A stretch of 64,000 nucleotides of DNA from Phytophthora quininea. Its lineage: Eukaryota; Oomycota; Peronosporomycetes; Peronosporales; Peronosporaceae. Location of the stretch: assembly GCA_011947345.1 (NCBI GenBank), contig JAAVTG010000565.1:434001-498000 (forward strand), read 5' to 3'. Positions 33,169-44,207 of the stretch are shown here, in pieces (the first letter of the stretch is position 1; each line of letters opens with the position of its first letter). The notes under the pieces were generated by a model that saw only the letters and a list, made by a program, of their open reading frames with translations, was not told the DNA's origin and ran no database searches. A program made the position numbers and the translations under genes.

Positions 33169-34617
33169 ATGTTCCTGCGAGCTGTACGCGGACACGCCAA
33201 GCTGGGGCGGCGCTGGTGGCCACCCCACTGGCCTTCTACCAGCACGAGACGAGGGCCGAGCAGCGAGTGTATGCCAGCGGGTACGAGGATTCCGTCGTCT
33301 TTGCAGCCAATGGGGTGCTGAGTGGCGTGTCAATTGTGTTAATGCCATCCAGCGAAGCGTTGGGTCGCGGCGTGCGTCTGGAGCTCTGGAAGGCGCAGGT
33401 AGAGCACTCAATACTATTGTAATGGTGGGAGTGAGGTGGCACTTATTCTGCGCGTTTGGCGGAGCAGCATGAGAACGTCGTGGTGCTGGATCTTGAGAGC
33501 GAGCTGATTCAGCTCGGGATGACGCGCATCCGCGACTACGAGAACGATGGTGAGGCAAATAGCACCACAGTGTTTGGAAGAAGATTCAGTACCGATACTT
33601 TTGAGTTGATGCTGGACAGGAGCGAGATTTACGCACGACGCCAATGGAGTGCTGCGGTCGACGTTAGACTTGGCGCTCACGGAGCTTCCCAACGACGAGG
33701 AGGTCTAGCACCAGCTTTTGGTAAGATACCTGTTGATTTTAGCGTATTGATACCGCTGTTCATATGCGATACAGGCTGTGGTGACGACCCCGCGCGGATA
33801 CAAAGCTGAAGGACTCTTGTTCGAGGACGATGTCAAGGTGTGCGGCATCACCATCGCAGTAAAGCCGGAGGTTCAACAAGGGTACGTCACATGGAGGCGG
33901 TTTGTTATTGAGCAACATACTTATTTTTTATCGATAGTCTGTCACGGGTTCTGCGGATGTCGTTGCCCTTCGATGCGAAATATGGGGATATCCTTGTGCA
34001 GCAGGTTGCGAAGGGCGGGATGAAGGTAACAGCAGATTCGATAGCTACTATAGTAATCTTTCAGAGGCTCAATTACGATTTTGTGTAGATCGCCAAGGCT
34101 CAGCTTCCCGACGACATCGATGACCATGAAATTCTGCTGCTCTGTCCAGAGCTAGCGTCTGTTTCCCAAGTCGACAAAGCCATTCATGTGAGGTTTTTAT
34201 CCCATGCATTTGTGTGTCAATCTGTGACGTTTCCTCGCTGTCTCGTAGCTCCTTATGCAGCAGGGTGTTGAGGAGGAGAAAATCACAGTGGTGGCGCTCG
34301 TGACCTGCCCTGAAGCGGCCGATAGCTTCTGCAAGGTTAGCACTTATACGCCAACACAGCAGCTATTTGTTTTCTTACAGCGCCTTCATCGTTAGGCTTT
34401 TGGTGACGCAAGGTTGGTGACGGCATCGTTTGATTCCCGTCTCGACAGCGAGGGTCACATCGTACCAGGCATCGGTGCTTTTGAAGAGCGCTACCTCGGT
34501 GCTCCCAGTTCGGTCGTTCCGGAGGTTGACGATCCCGCTGTGAACGGTAGTGGCGACGAAAACGCTCTGAAAAACAAGATCTCAAAGAAGCTGTCGTCAT
34601 GGTTTGCGAAGGACTGA
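33169..34617 (+). CDS. Uracil phosphoribosyltransferase-like protein, degenerate PRPP site
   Basis: Seven exons: 33169-33398, 33468-33720, 33775-33881, 33938-34025, 34089-34187, 34249-34335, 34396-34617. The C-terminal two thirds follow UPRT: VVTTPRGYKAEGLLFEDDVK, then KYGDILVQQ, then AKAQLPDDIDDHEILLLCPE, then AIHLLMQQGVEEEKITVVAL, then GHIVPGIGAFEERYLG. In active UPRT the PRPP loop is DPMLATGGS-like; here the position reads CPELASVSQ, so catalysis is doubtful. The N-terminus (MFLRAVRGHAKLGAALVATP) is basic and amphipathic, compatible with an organelle presequence. One G is missing near 33208. Exon 2 has an unresolved shift near 33660 and an in-frame TAG at 33706-33708 that cannot be explained by a missing base, so this gene could be decaying. 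Confidence 0.68.
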
Positions 34618-34719
34618 TGGGTTTTCGGCCCACGCATAGACAAATGTCCGTCTACAGATGTACGTAGCTGTTGAAGAAGCGCGTAGCAAATACAAGCTTC
34701 TGCAATAAGCGACGAGAGA

Positions 34720-35680
34720 ATTTGTTCCAATGTCATGTTGAAGTGCTTGCGAGAAGGTGTGCGACGCAGATGATACCTCTGCCATGTGCTTCATTCCCAC
34801 GAAGAGACAAGAACACTTTTGTGGCAAAGCGGTCTCGTTTTCTGCCGCATCAAATTTGTGCTGGGGCTGTACAGTTCAGCATCTGGTGGTGGCGCCAAGC
34901 GTGTCATCAAAGCCAACCTCGACATTTGAGGACACTCGCCCAAGCGACTATTTTGCCATTACGTATGATAACGTCGCTCGGCCCATCTCGGTCCATCTAG
35001 CAGGATGGACATTTCATGAAGTGATGACAGAACCACCGACACGGAAATGAATTGCTTCACCATGCACCCAAGCTCATGAAGCGCCTTGGCACCATTGCTT
35101 TCTAGCGGAACCTCTTTTGAGTGCTGAAACTAGTTGAAGATTTTGCAGCTACGATGAGGATGTCCTCAACGTGGTGGCAGCGAGCGCAGGCCTATCCAGT
35201 GCATGCCATTCAACTGATGGCAGCCAAGCCAGCAAGCAATCGTTCTCCCCCACAAAACCAACTGGTGTCGTCCCAAACACGAGCATCTTTGAAAGGGACC
35301 CCTTTCGTGGAGTATGCTAACGAAACGGAGTCCGTATGGCGATGGGCAGGTTCGAGGCAAAGTATCTTCCTCAAAAGGTGTCGAGCATGGCAAACCAACT
35401 CCATGTGTTCAACGACAAAAGCTCCATATTGCAGGGACAAAGTGCGATCAAACCGATCCTCGTTGCGTGCGGCTGAGTGTGAGGATATCGAGAACCAGAG
35501 GAGCCTAAACCTCCCGAAGCTCCCCTTGCTCTCCAATCGCATTAACAACACCTCACATCGAGCACCTAATCCGTCCCGAACTCGCATTTTGCCGGGCCTC
35601 GCGCTGTCTTCCAAGTCGAACCAACGGTTCATTCTCATTTTCGCCGCCCGCAGCACAACCGACCTCAGCCCGCCGATCCA
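34720..35680 (+). other. Possible hypothetical gene, unresolved
   Basis: Plus-strand segments at 34757-35050 (Cys-rich, HFCGKAVSFSAASNLCWGC), about 35030-35100 in another frame (RHGNELLHHAPKLMKRLGTI) and 35121-35717 have coding-like composition and could join if bases are missing. The Cys pattern hints at a zinc finger, but spacing is irregular. No start, intron or family could be fixed. It may be a decayed gene. Confidence 0.22.
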
Positions 35681-35682
35681 CG

Positions 35683-37124
35683 ATGGTGACTACCACCAAC
35701 TCATTCGGCTCGACTAGCCAGGCGTCCGAAACCACTCCGCTCAAGGTCTCCCAGCGCGGTCCGCGTCGACGCACTGAGCAGTAGTTCAATAACGTGTTCA
35801 TAATCAACTTCCTCGAGTTCGCTACCGAGTCGTCGCGTGGCGTGGTGCTGCCGACGCTGTTCCTGTACACGTCGTCCCTGGGCGGCGATTTGGCCTCCAT
35901 GAGCCTCATCAACGCGCTCTTCTCGGTGGGTCGGCTCTTTTCGTCGACAGCTTTCGGGTGGATGTGCGACCGCTACTCGTTACCTCTTTTCGATGGTGAT
36001 CTGCCTCGTCGGGAATGTCATCTACATGATCGCGGACTCGCACGTGACTGGCAGCTTGACCGCGCTGGCGCTGAGCCGCTTGATTGTCGGTATCGGCGGC
36101 GGCAACCGCAGCGTGTGCCGTGCCGACGTCGCCTCGATCACGACGATCAACCAGCGCCTCCCGTACCTCACAATTCTGGTCATGGTCGTGTTCTTCGGCT
36201 ACGCGCTGACCTCCGGTCTCGGCAGCCTGGTGGCCGACTTGGACGTGTACTTTTGCGGACTACACTTGAACAAGTTCACTTCACCGGGTTTGATCCTCGT
36301 GATCCTGAATATCGTAGCGATCGTCGGCATCCTAACGGTGTACGACGAACCCATCTCTGTCCACGACGGTCCGGAGGAGAGCACGCCCAAGGGACCAAGC
36401 AACACGCTAAGTAACCAGACGACGATGCCCGACCGGATCGTGAACATCGGTGTGATTATCTTTATCATCCTGAATTTTAACGCGCGCGGCATATTGTCCG
36501 TGTTCGAGACGATCAACGTGCCGCTGTTCATCCAAGCAACTGGAAGTGATCCGGAGAGTGTGAGTGCAATGGTGGACGCGTCCAACTTCCAGTTCTACCT
36601 GGGACTTCTGGGCTTGTTGTCGTACTTCTCGATCGAGTACTTCCGCCACCGCGTCCGCGACGTGAACTGGGTACACTTGGGCTTCGCCATGATCCTTTTG
36701 GGCAACGTGTTGCTATCAATGGTGCCCGGAAGCTTGACGTTCCGCGAGCTCTCTGTCGCCGAGTTCCTGGTGTGGAGCGTAGGCTGCCCCATTTCCACCA
36801 CCGTGGTGTTGGCGGCCTTTTCAAAGCTGCTGGGTGGTCGACCGCAGGGAACCCTCATGGGCATCCTCGGCTCGACGGCCTGCATCTCGCGCAGCATCTT
36901 GCCGTTCTTCCCGGCTGTTCCTGACACTGGTGCCCATGTTCTGGATCAACATTGCGCTGTGTGCGGTCAGCATCGCACTGTTGCTTTGGTACACTGGGCT
37001 GGTGCGGCAGGCGAAGGCCGAGTTGTTGGCGGACCTGGAGAACGCCTACCGAGTGTTTTCGCCCCCGAACGACCCTCGATCTCCGCTGGATTCCGACCGA
37101 GTCGACTTTGCCGATGACGAGTAG
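35683..37124 (+). pseudogene. MFSD8-like MFS transporter, copy 1 (pseudogene)
   Basis: Aligns over its whole length with the other five copies, closest to copy 3 (FLEFATESSRGVVLPTLFLY, GIGGGNRSVCRADVAS, GGRPQGTLMGILGS). Two lesions are not simple homopolymer errors: TAG at 35782-35784 where the paralogues have TGG (QWYTN), and an 11-nt deletion at about 35979, after TACTCGTT, that removes the FRST residues and shifts frame. A further one-base loss near 36920 shifts the last helix; the tail VDFADDE then matches the family end. No in-frame ATG allows an intact restart. The region after the deletion keeps a long open frame (35993 onward), suggesting recent inactivation. Confidence 0.82.
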
Positions 37125-37697
37125 ATGCTGCTGGTGTTTAGAGCTTGCATCTTCACTAAAAATTCACAGCTCGTTAGAATTGTGTTTTGTGTAGCAGTAT
37201 CACAGTCCGTGACGGGTGACGCGAGTAGCAGTAACGCTGAGGTATTTCAAAAGAATCCGGTACAGCATTCCAACAACAGACCACCCCGAGGCGTAATTTA
37301 AACTAAATGAGCGTCAACGCGTCCACTTTTATCAATAGCTCGAGCATCATACTGCAGAGCTTATTCACGACTTCACTGGATTGGTCACTCGCGGTGTTAA
37401 CTCTCTTCGTCTGAAAGGTGTCCGACCAAAATTCAAACAAGGAAAGCAGCACGTGAATTTCGTTGCGGAGTGGCATTGACAACTACCATGAACGATGGAA
37501 TGGATTGCTGGAAACCTGCCGAATTTTACTAAAGGCCCACAGGGGCAGATACCGCCGCACGGTATTCTCGTCGACCAGCAGTCCAACCCTCAAAGGCATC
37601 CATACACTTTGATCTTTTCGTATATGTAGCCATGTATCAAGATTAGTATTACGTAACTGAAGAAAGGGGAGACCGTCACAACGGACACTACTGCAAG
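37125..37697. other. Intergenic region
   Basis: 570 bp between the transporter pseudogene and the OTU gene. No coding or repeat signal recognised. Confidence 0.45.
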
Positions 37698-39038
37698 ATG
37701 CCGCTGAATTTCAAGCTCACGTTCTCGACCGGCGCGTCCATGAAGCTCATGGGGCTGGCGGACGACACGACGCTGGATGGACTGCGTGTTCTGATCTTCG
37801 AGAAGAGCTCGATCGCTCTGCAGGACCAGCACGGTTGGTTGGAATAACGATGTATCATCGTTGATTAACACTAAAAGTGATTTTGTCTGCAGTCATGACT
37901 GGGTATCCCCAAAGCTGATCGAAGGATCGGGAGTACGTACTATTGCTGCTTGAAGTGAAGGCATTCGGCTGAGAGAGATGACGCTTGCGGCTGCAGGAGA
38001 GCACGTTGGCATCGCTGGGCATCCGAACAGGCTCGGTGCTGGTGCTGAAGGAGGCGCCGCAGACTGGCGCGCAACCCAATAAGACCACCACCGTATTCAT
38101 GCGGCGTGTTATGCCGGCAGACAACAGCTGTCTGTTTCATGCAATTGGGTGTGTAGTGGTGGGGATCGAGATCTCTGCTGACTTGTTCTAACGCTTTGGG
38201 GTTTGCTGTGAAGATACGCGATCGGCAAAGGAAGAGAAAACGGACCGACGATGCGGCAGCTCATTAAGGTGCGTATCAAAGCGTTTGGCTGAATGATGAT
38301 AGTATCTTAGAGCTAACTTCTTGTTGAGTAGGACACAATTCTTGCCGATCCCGAGACGTACTCGGAAGTGTTCCTAGGCCGGCCAGTGTTCGAATACTGC
38401 GCGTGGATCATGGACGACAAGTCCTGGGGCGGAGAGATTGAGCTCTCCATCCTATCCACCTACTTCAAAGTGGAGATGGTCGTCTTCGACGTGACGAGTA
38501 TGAGCCGACTTTGCTACGGCGAAGACCAAGGATTCACGCAGCGCATGTTCCTACTCTACGACGGTATTCATTACGACCTGGTTGTGGAGACGCCCTCTAC
38601 TACAGCTTCCGAGCGGCAAGATATTTCTCTTTTCGCAATCAACGACTTTACTAAGGTATTTAGCTGCGATTCCGACAAATATTGTTCTATCCACTAATTG
38701 ATTGGTTTGTATCGCTTAGGTTGAACGAGCAAGCGAAGTTGCAGTGGAGGCCCATCAGGTATCATAGGGACTCTTGATTATTTCCCACCCCCAAATCAGT
38801 TGCTGACGTGTTTGACACTGAGCAGAAGCACGAGTTTACCGACGTCAGTCGCTTCAGCATCGTGTGCATGGTGTGCCAAAGCACTTTTGTCGGCCAGGTC
38901 AGATGCTGCTTGCTTTAGTATTTAAACGTCGGGGTTTTGCTCATGTTTGTTCTTCATTTTTTGCAGAAGGAGGCAATTGCTCATTCCGAAGCCACAGGCC
39001 ATCAACAATTTGGTGAGATCAAGCCGTCTGCACGTTGA
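37698..39038 (+). CDS. OTU-family deubiquitinase, OTU1/YOD1 type
   Basis: Eight exons; the clear borders are 37698-37833, 37893-about 37935, about 37962-38148, 38214-38268, 38332-38655, 38720-38758, 38826-38897 and 38967-39038. The N-terminus is a UBX/ubiquitin-like fold (MPLNFKLTFSTGASMKL; STLASLGIRTGSVLVL). The OTU catalytic Cys block is VMPADNSCLFHAIGYAIG, with WGGEIELSILSTYFKVEMVV and the catalytic His in YDGIHYDLV. A C-terminal C2H2 finger (CMVCQSTF then HSEATGHQQF) completes the Yod1/OTU1 layout, which pairs with Cdc48/p97 in ERAD. One C is missing near 37910 (CCCC) and one base near 37985. It sits inside the transporter cluster but is unrelated to it. Confidence 0.92.
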
Positions 39039-39189
39039 GAACGGCAAAGGAGAAGCATAGACGACTTTATTAGACGTTATAGATGCACTAAACGATTGCA
39101 AGAAATGAACCTTAGCATTTCAGGAGTAAGTGAGAGCTTTGGTCTCATCAGCATGAGAAATCTGTAAGCAAGGAGTCACTTCGCCACTC

Positions 39190-40632
39190 TTACTTGTCCG
39201 GGAAGTCCACCTTGTCGAAACCGAGAGGCGAGCGAGGATCGTTTGGAGGTGACAACTCGAGCGCGTATTCCTCGTCGATCAGTATCTGCACCTTCGTTCT
39301 GCGAACCAGACGCGTGTACCACGCCAGCAGCACGATGCTGAGACCGCAAAGCACAATGTTGATCCAGAAAACCGGTGCCAGGGTCGGGATGGCAGCGGGG
39401 ATCAGTGGTAGCACAATACGGGAGACCGAGGCAGCAGATCCGAGCAGACCCATGAGCGTGCCTTGCGGACGACCTCCCAGCAGCTTAGAAAAGGCTGCCA
39501 GCACCACTGCCGTCGTAATGGGACATCCGACACTCCACACCAGGAGCTCGGCGACAGCAAGCTGCGGGAACGAGAGATCATGCTCAGGCACGAGAATCAA
39601 TATCACATTTCCAGCAAGTAACACAGCAAAACCCAATTGCACCCAGTTCACGTCTCGGAGACTGTGACGGAAGAAATCAATCGAGAAGTATGACAGCAGT
39701 CCCAGCAGCCCCAAGTAGAACTGGAAATTTGACGCGTCCACCACTGCACTCACACTCTCCGGATCGCTTCCAGTCGCTTGTATGAACAGCGGAATGTTGA
39801 CAGTCTCGAAGACCGACAAGATGCCGCGTGCGTTAAAATTCAGGAAGATGAAGACCACAGCACCAATGTTGACAATTCTGTCGGGCATCGTAGTCGGATC
39901 ACTCAACGTATTGCTGGTCGATCTATCGTAGGGAGGTTCAATAGGCCCGTCGTGCACCTTCACCGATTCGTCGTACACCGTCAGCATCCCGACGATCGTT
40001 AGCACGTTGAACACCACCAAGATCATGCCCGGCGACGTGTACTTGTTGAAGTGGATGCCAAACAGATACGAGTCCGTGGTGGCCACCAGACTGCCCAGTC
40101 CAGGCGTCAACGCGTAGCCGAGAAACACGACCGTGGCCAGCATGGTCAGGTACGGCAGTCGCTGGTTGATAGTCGTGATGGACGCCACGTCCGCTCGACA
40201 CACGCTGCGGTTGCCAGCGCCAAAGCCCACAATGAACCGACTGCCCGCCAGCGCCAACAAACTTCCCGTCACGTGGGCGTCCGCCATCACGTAGATGATG
40301 TTGCCCACGAGACAGATTCCCGACGACACCAAGTAGACGGACCGGAACGAGTAGTGGTCGCACATCCAGCCGAAGACGGTGGATGAGATGAGTCTCCCCA
40401 CGGAGAAGAGCGAGGTGAGCATGCCCATGAAGGCCAGATCGCCACCCAGCGACTTGGTGTAGAGGAAGAGCGTGGCCAGCACCACGCCGCGCGACGACTC
40501 GGCCGCGAACTCGACGAAGTTGATCATGACCATGTTGGTGTACCATTGCGTCGTCCGCCGGTGCGTGGCAGAGCTGGCCTCAATGGTGCCGTAGTTGCCG
40601 CCGGAGAGCAAGGGGTCGCTCGATTCTGTCAT
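39190..40632 (-). CDS. MFSD8-like MFS transporter, copy 2 (intact)
   Basis: Single-exon, 480 residues, the intact reference of the cluster. Twelve membrane helices are predicted by eye in two bundles. Motif A is VFGWMCDHYSFRS between helices 2 and 3; helix 4 has FGAGNRSVCRADVASITTI, as in the MFSD8/CLN7 and related vacuolar MFS group. The central loop is acidic (DESVKVHDGPIEPPYDRS) and the C-terminus is NDPRSPLGFDKVDFPDK. From the codon for QWYTN to the stop it is nearly identical to copy 4 on the opposite strand; only the N-terminal 30 residues differ. The substrate is unknown. ATG 40632 is the first Met of the MFS frame; the frame is open farther upstream only as antisense of copy 3. Confidence 0.88.
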   Translation of the reverse strand: MTESSDPLLSGGNYGTIEASSATHRRTTQWYTNMVMINFVEFAAESSRGVVLATLFLYTKSLGGDLAFMGMLTSLFSVGRLISSTVFGWMCDHYSFRSVYLVSSGICLVGNIIYVMADAHVTGSLLALAGSRFIVGFGAGNRSVCRADVASITTINQRLPYLTMLATVVFLGYALTPGLGSLVATTDSYLFGIHFNKYTSPGMILVVFNVLTIVGMLTVYDESVKVHDGPIEPPYDRSTSNTLSDPTTMPDRIVNIGAVVFIFLNFNARGILSVFETVNIPLFIQATGSDPESVSAVVDASNFQFYLGLLGLLSYFSIDFFRHSLRDVNWVQLGFAVLLAGNVILILVPEHDLSFPQLAVAELLVWSVGCPITTAVVLAAFSKLLGGRPQGTLMGLLGSAASVSRIVLPLIPAAIPTLAPVFWINIVLCGLSIVLLAWYTRLVRRTKVQILIDEEYALELSPPNDPRSPLGFDKVDFPDK

Positions 40633-40748
40633 TATCCCCCACGACCTTTCTTGGTGTAAAGCGATACATAAAAGTATCCGAAAACCTTTTTGAAGACGAA
40701 GATGACGTGAGAATTTAGAGTACATAATGTGAAGGCCTATCGAGTCTC

Positions 40749-42221
40749 TTACTCGTCGTCGTTGAAATCCGCCGCGTCGGATCCCAGCGGAGAGCGAGGG
40801 TCGTTCGGTGGCGAGATGACCCGGTACGCGTTCTCCACATCCGCCAGCAGCGCCATCTTGGTGCGGTGGATCAGGCCTGTGTACCACCACAGCAGCACGA
40901 TACTCACCACGCATAGCACAATGTTGATCCAGAACATGGGCACCAGCGTCGGGAGCAGCGCAGGCACCAACGGCAGAACCGTGCGCGAGATGGACGCCGT
41001 CGAGCCGAGCAGACCCATAAGCGTGCCCTGTGGCCGACCGCCCAGCAGCTTGAGAAGGCCGCCAACACCACGGTGGTGGAAATGGGGCAGCCGATACTCC
41101 ACACCATGAGCTCGGCCAGCGACAACTGGATGAAGTTGAGGTCGTCCGGCACCATCGCCAGCAAAATGTTGCCCGCCAGCACCATCGCGCAGCCCAAGTG
41201 CACCCAGTTCTCGTCGCGGACGCTGTGTCGGAAGTACTCGATCGAAAAGTACGAGAGCAGTCCCAGCAGTCCCAGGTAGAACTGGAAGTTGGACGCGTCC
41301 ACCACCGCCTTGATGCTGTCCGGGTCGGCGCCGGTCGCCTCGATGAATAGCGGCACGTTGATCGTCTCAAACACGGACAGGATGCCGCGCACGTTGAGGT
41401 TGATGATGATGAAGACCACCACACCGATGTTAACGACACGGTCGGGCAGCAGAGTGTGGTTGCTGATGGTGTTGCACGGCGTGCCCTCTGGCAGGTTCTC
41501 CTCGGGGCCGTCGGTCACGGCGATGTCCTCGTCGTACACCGTGAGGATGCCGAAGATGGTAAGCACGTTCAGGATTACCAGGATCATGCCAGGAGACGTG
41601 AACTGGTTCAAATGCACGCCGAGGAAATACGAATCCATGTCGGCGACCAGACTGCCGAGACCGGGCGTCAACGCGTAGCCGAGGAACACGGTGGTGGTCA
41701 GGATGGTGAGGTATGGGAGTCGCTGGTTGAGGGTCGTAATATGGGCGACGTCGGCACGGCACACGCTGCGGTTACCGCCACCGATGCCCACGATGAAGCG
41801 ACTCGCCGCGAGAGCAGTCAAGCTGCCGGTCACGTGCTCGTCGGCGATCACGTAGATGATGTTTCCCACCAGACAAATGAAGGTCGAGAAGAGATAGGTC
41901 GACCGGAACGAGTAGCGATCGCACATCCATCCGAAGGCCGTCGACGAAATGAGCCGACCCACCGAGAAGAGCGCGTTGACGAGACCCAAGAAGGCCAAAT
42001 CGCCACCCAGTGACGACGTGTACAGGAACAGCGTCGGCAGCACCACACCACGCGACGACTCGGTGGCGAACTCGAGGAAGTTGATCATGAACACGTTGGT
42101 GTACCACTGACCGATACGGCGCTCGGACGCGCTGCGACGACTTCAGCGGGGTGGTCTCCGACGTGTTGCTGGCCGTGCCGTACGACGTGCCGGTGTCGAT
42201 GGTCAGCGCTGCGTTCACCAT
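40749..42221 (-). CDS. MFSD8-like MFS transporter, copy 3
   Basis: Single exon in the same orientation as copy 2 and 116 bp upstream of it. The start MVNAALTIDTGTSYGTASNT resembles the copy 4 N-terminus. Key motifs: NVFMINFLEFATESSRG, FGWMCDRYSFRSTYLFS, GIGGGNRSVCRADVAHITTL, and GGRPQGTLMGLLGSTASIS. The end is DPRSPLGSDAADFNDDE. The main frame 42094-41090 is open. Near the start (about 42130-42150) two bases are missing relative to copy 1, and near 41050 one base is missing (TTCTCAAG for TTCTCCAAG). With these restored the protein is about 490 residues and probably functional. Confidence 0.82.
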
Positions 42222-44207
42222 TGTGGGCGAGCTTGGAGGAGGTAGCGGTGGCGGTGTGGGGGCGAAAGCGGAAATGAGCTGCAACTGCAGCTACGGCTCG
42301 CTAGGATCGGCTTGAGTTTAAACTTGCAAAGGCACAGCGCGGGGATTGTAGAGCGCGACGCACTTCACGAGCAGGCTGGAGCGGATTAGGTCCGGCTGGC
42401 ACCTGTGTGAGGTATCTTGCGGCGGTTTAGGCGACCGGGGCCCTTTTCGTTCTCGACAGACTCACCATAATAATTCCAGGCTGGGCTGAAGTGGCAGAGC
42501 CAGCCGCGAGGATCGGCTTCGCTTGGATCGCGTGTTGGGCGGGAGAGCGGCCCGATAACATTTGGCGTTTGGCGAAGATTGGCGTTAGAATTTGATTGGC
42601 ATGCCGTCTAGCGCGAGGCTTTTACGTGTGAAACAGAGGATCTTTTGTCAAATGAGCCGAGGAATCTACCCGCCAACGTTTGGGGGAGCACTTTCAAATG
42701 CCAGCGGCCATGCGGTCTCCGGTTCGTTAGTTCACCGCATCAAATGGCTTGCAGCAATTTACGATAACGTGGCCGCTTCGTCCGCTATGGACTGGAAAAT
42801 GAAGCTGGTACCGCAGTGTGTTGGTCGACACCACCACCGTTGCACGGCATCGATACGGCGGCCCGATGGGCAGATCGCAGCTCAGTTTGCCGGGCTCGGC
42901 TGGGCAATCGGCAGTCCCCATGACTCCTGCTGTAGTGTTCATGTTGGCTGTTGTGTGGCGGCCAGTCGTAGCCATGGGAAGAACCAGCTGCAGTCGATCG
43001 CAGTTCAGCCCAGTGCGCTCGCTGCCGTCACCTTCCGTGAGGACGTCCTCATTGTAGCATTCTCGTCGGAGGAGACCAAGAACGCGCTCTTCACAGGAAA
43101 CCCGCTTCGGGTGTCCTGAATCTAGCGGGCGGGCGCCGGCAACGACAAAGCTCGTTTTCAGTGCCCGCGTCAACCGTGCAGTTGAGTCCATCGTTTTGCG
43201 GGATGGACTGCCCCGCTTCATTGCGAGATGGGAGCGCTGCGCGGAGCCTCTCCGGCCTCGATGGGCCTCGGCCCCGACGAAAGAACCTCATGCTGTGGCT
43301 GGTGTCCTCGAGCGGCGAGAGGCGATGGGGTGACGCGGTCGGTGTCGAAGGCAGATGTTGTGGCACAACAAATTTGGTGCACACCAGCTTTGCTGAGACC
43401 ACAAAAGTATCTTCCCAGGTTGTTCATATGGCAGAGTCTAGTTGGTGGCCGCGTCGTATCTCACGCTGGCAGCGATGCAGGCGTTTAGCACGATGGTGGC
43501 GGTGGCCTGCTTCGTGATGCCCGTTGCGGAGGTGGCGGGGAGTGCGCGAAGTGAGCTGAGCTGCCGACCTCTACCGCGACGGAAGCAACCGTGCATAGAG
43601 ACTTTTTGAAGGGCACATGCATGCACGCGGCTGCGGGGAAGCCTTCACCGGAGCGCGTAGTGGCAATAGCACTGCCATCGCGCGCTGCAAGTGCACGTGA
43701 CTCGTTGAAGGCCGGAACATGTGGCGGGAGGGGATGGTGAAGGCCGGAACATCGACCGAAGATGGGGACGCTTGACACGCTGAGGCGAAGATACTTTTTC
43801 GCCGGCCTGTCCAAAATGGAGGCTCCCCTTGAATTATTCGCGCAGCCTCGACTGCGCCCAGATGGCGCCGACAACAACGCGAGACTTCCTTCGACAGAAG
43901 AGATCTCGCCCGAGCGAGCGTCCTGCTCACTGCCGTGCGAATCATGTCATGATGGCTTCGTTCAGCTGTGCCGGTAAAGTAGCATGAGGCCAACGACAAT
44001 GCGACTGGCGCTTGAGGTCCACGGCGACGTGGCACGGTCTCTGCTTGCCGGAGATTCGAGAGCAAGACGGGGCTCGTCTTTGCCTTCCGAGTGCGACCGG
44101 TAAGCTTCGAGCTTCCCTTCTGCAACAACCGCCACCTCCGCGCGCCGCTCTGGGTCGATCTGGGCCACTTCCTCATTCGCCATTCTTCCCCGTCCAAGCG
44201 CTCCGAG
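42222..44207. other. Two-kilobase gap between divergent transporter genes
   Basis: No gene recognised. Several frames of 100-200 codons exist on both strands (for example 42592-43119 plus, 43571-44197 minus) but they overlap antisense to each other and show no domain or splice pattern. A 14-bp direct repeat GAAGGCCGGAACAT occurs at 43707 and 43739. It may hold a decayed gene or mobile fragment and the promoters of copies 3 and 4. Confidence 0.4.
44173..44187 (+). promoter_or_regulatory. Possible oomycete initiator element
   Basis: TCATTCGCCATTCTT resembles the oomycete Inr consensus TCATTYYNCAWTTT with two mismatches and lies 20-35 bp before the ATG of transporter copy 4. Confidence 0.35.

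Noticed and set aside
39190..41439. A 749-residue frame spanning transporter copy 2 and part of copy 3
   Set aside because: The upstream third is copy 3 read in the wrong frame; the transporter frame proper starts at ATG 40632.
42592..43119. Plus-strand frame of 175 codons in the transporter gap
   Set aside because: No domain, no splice pattern, and an equally long antisense frame overlaps it.
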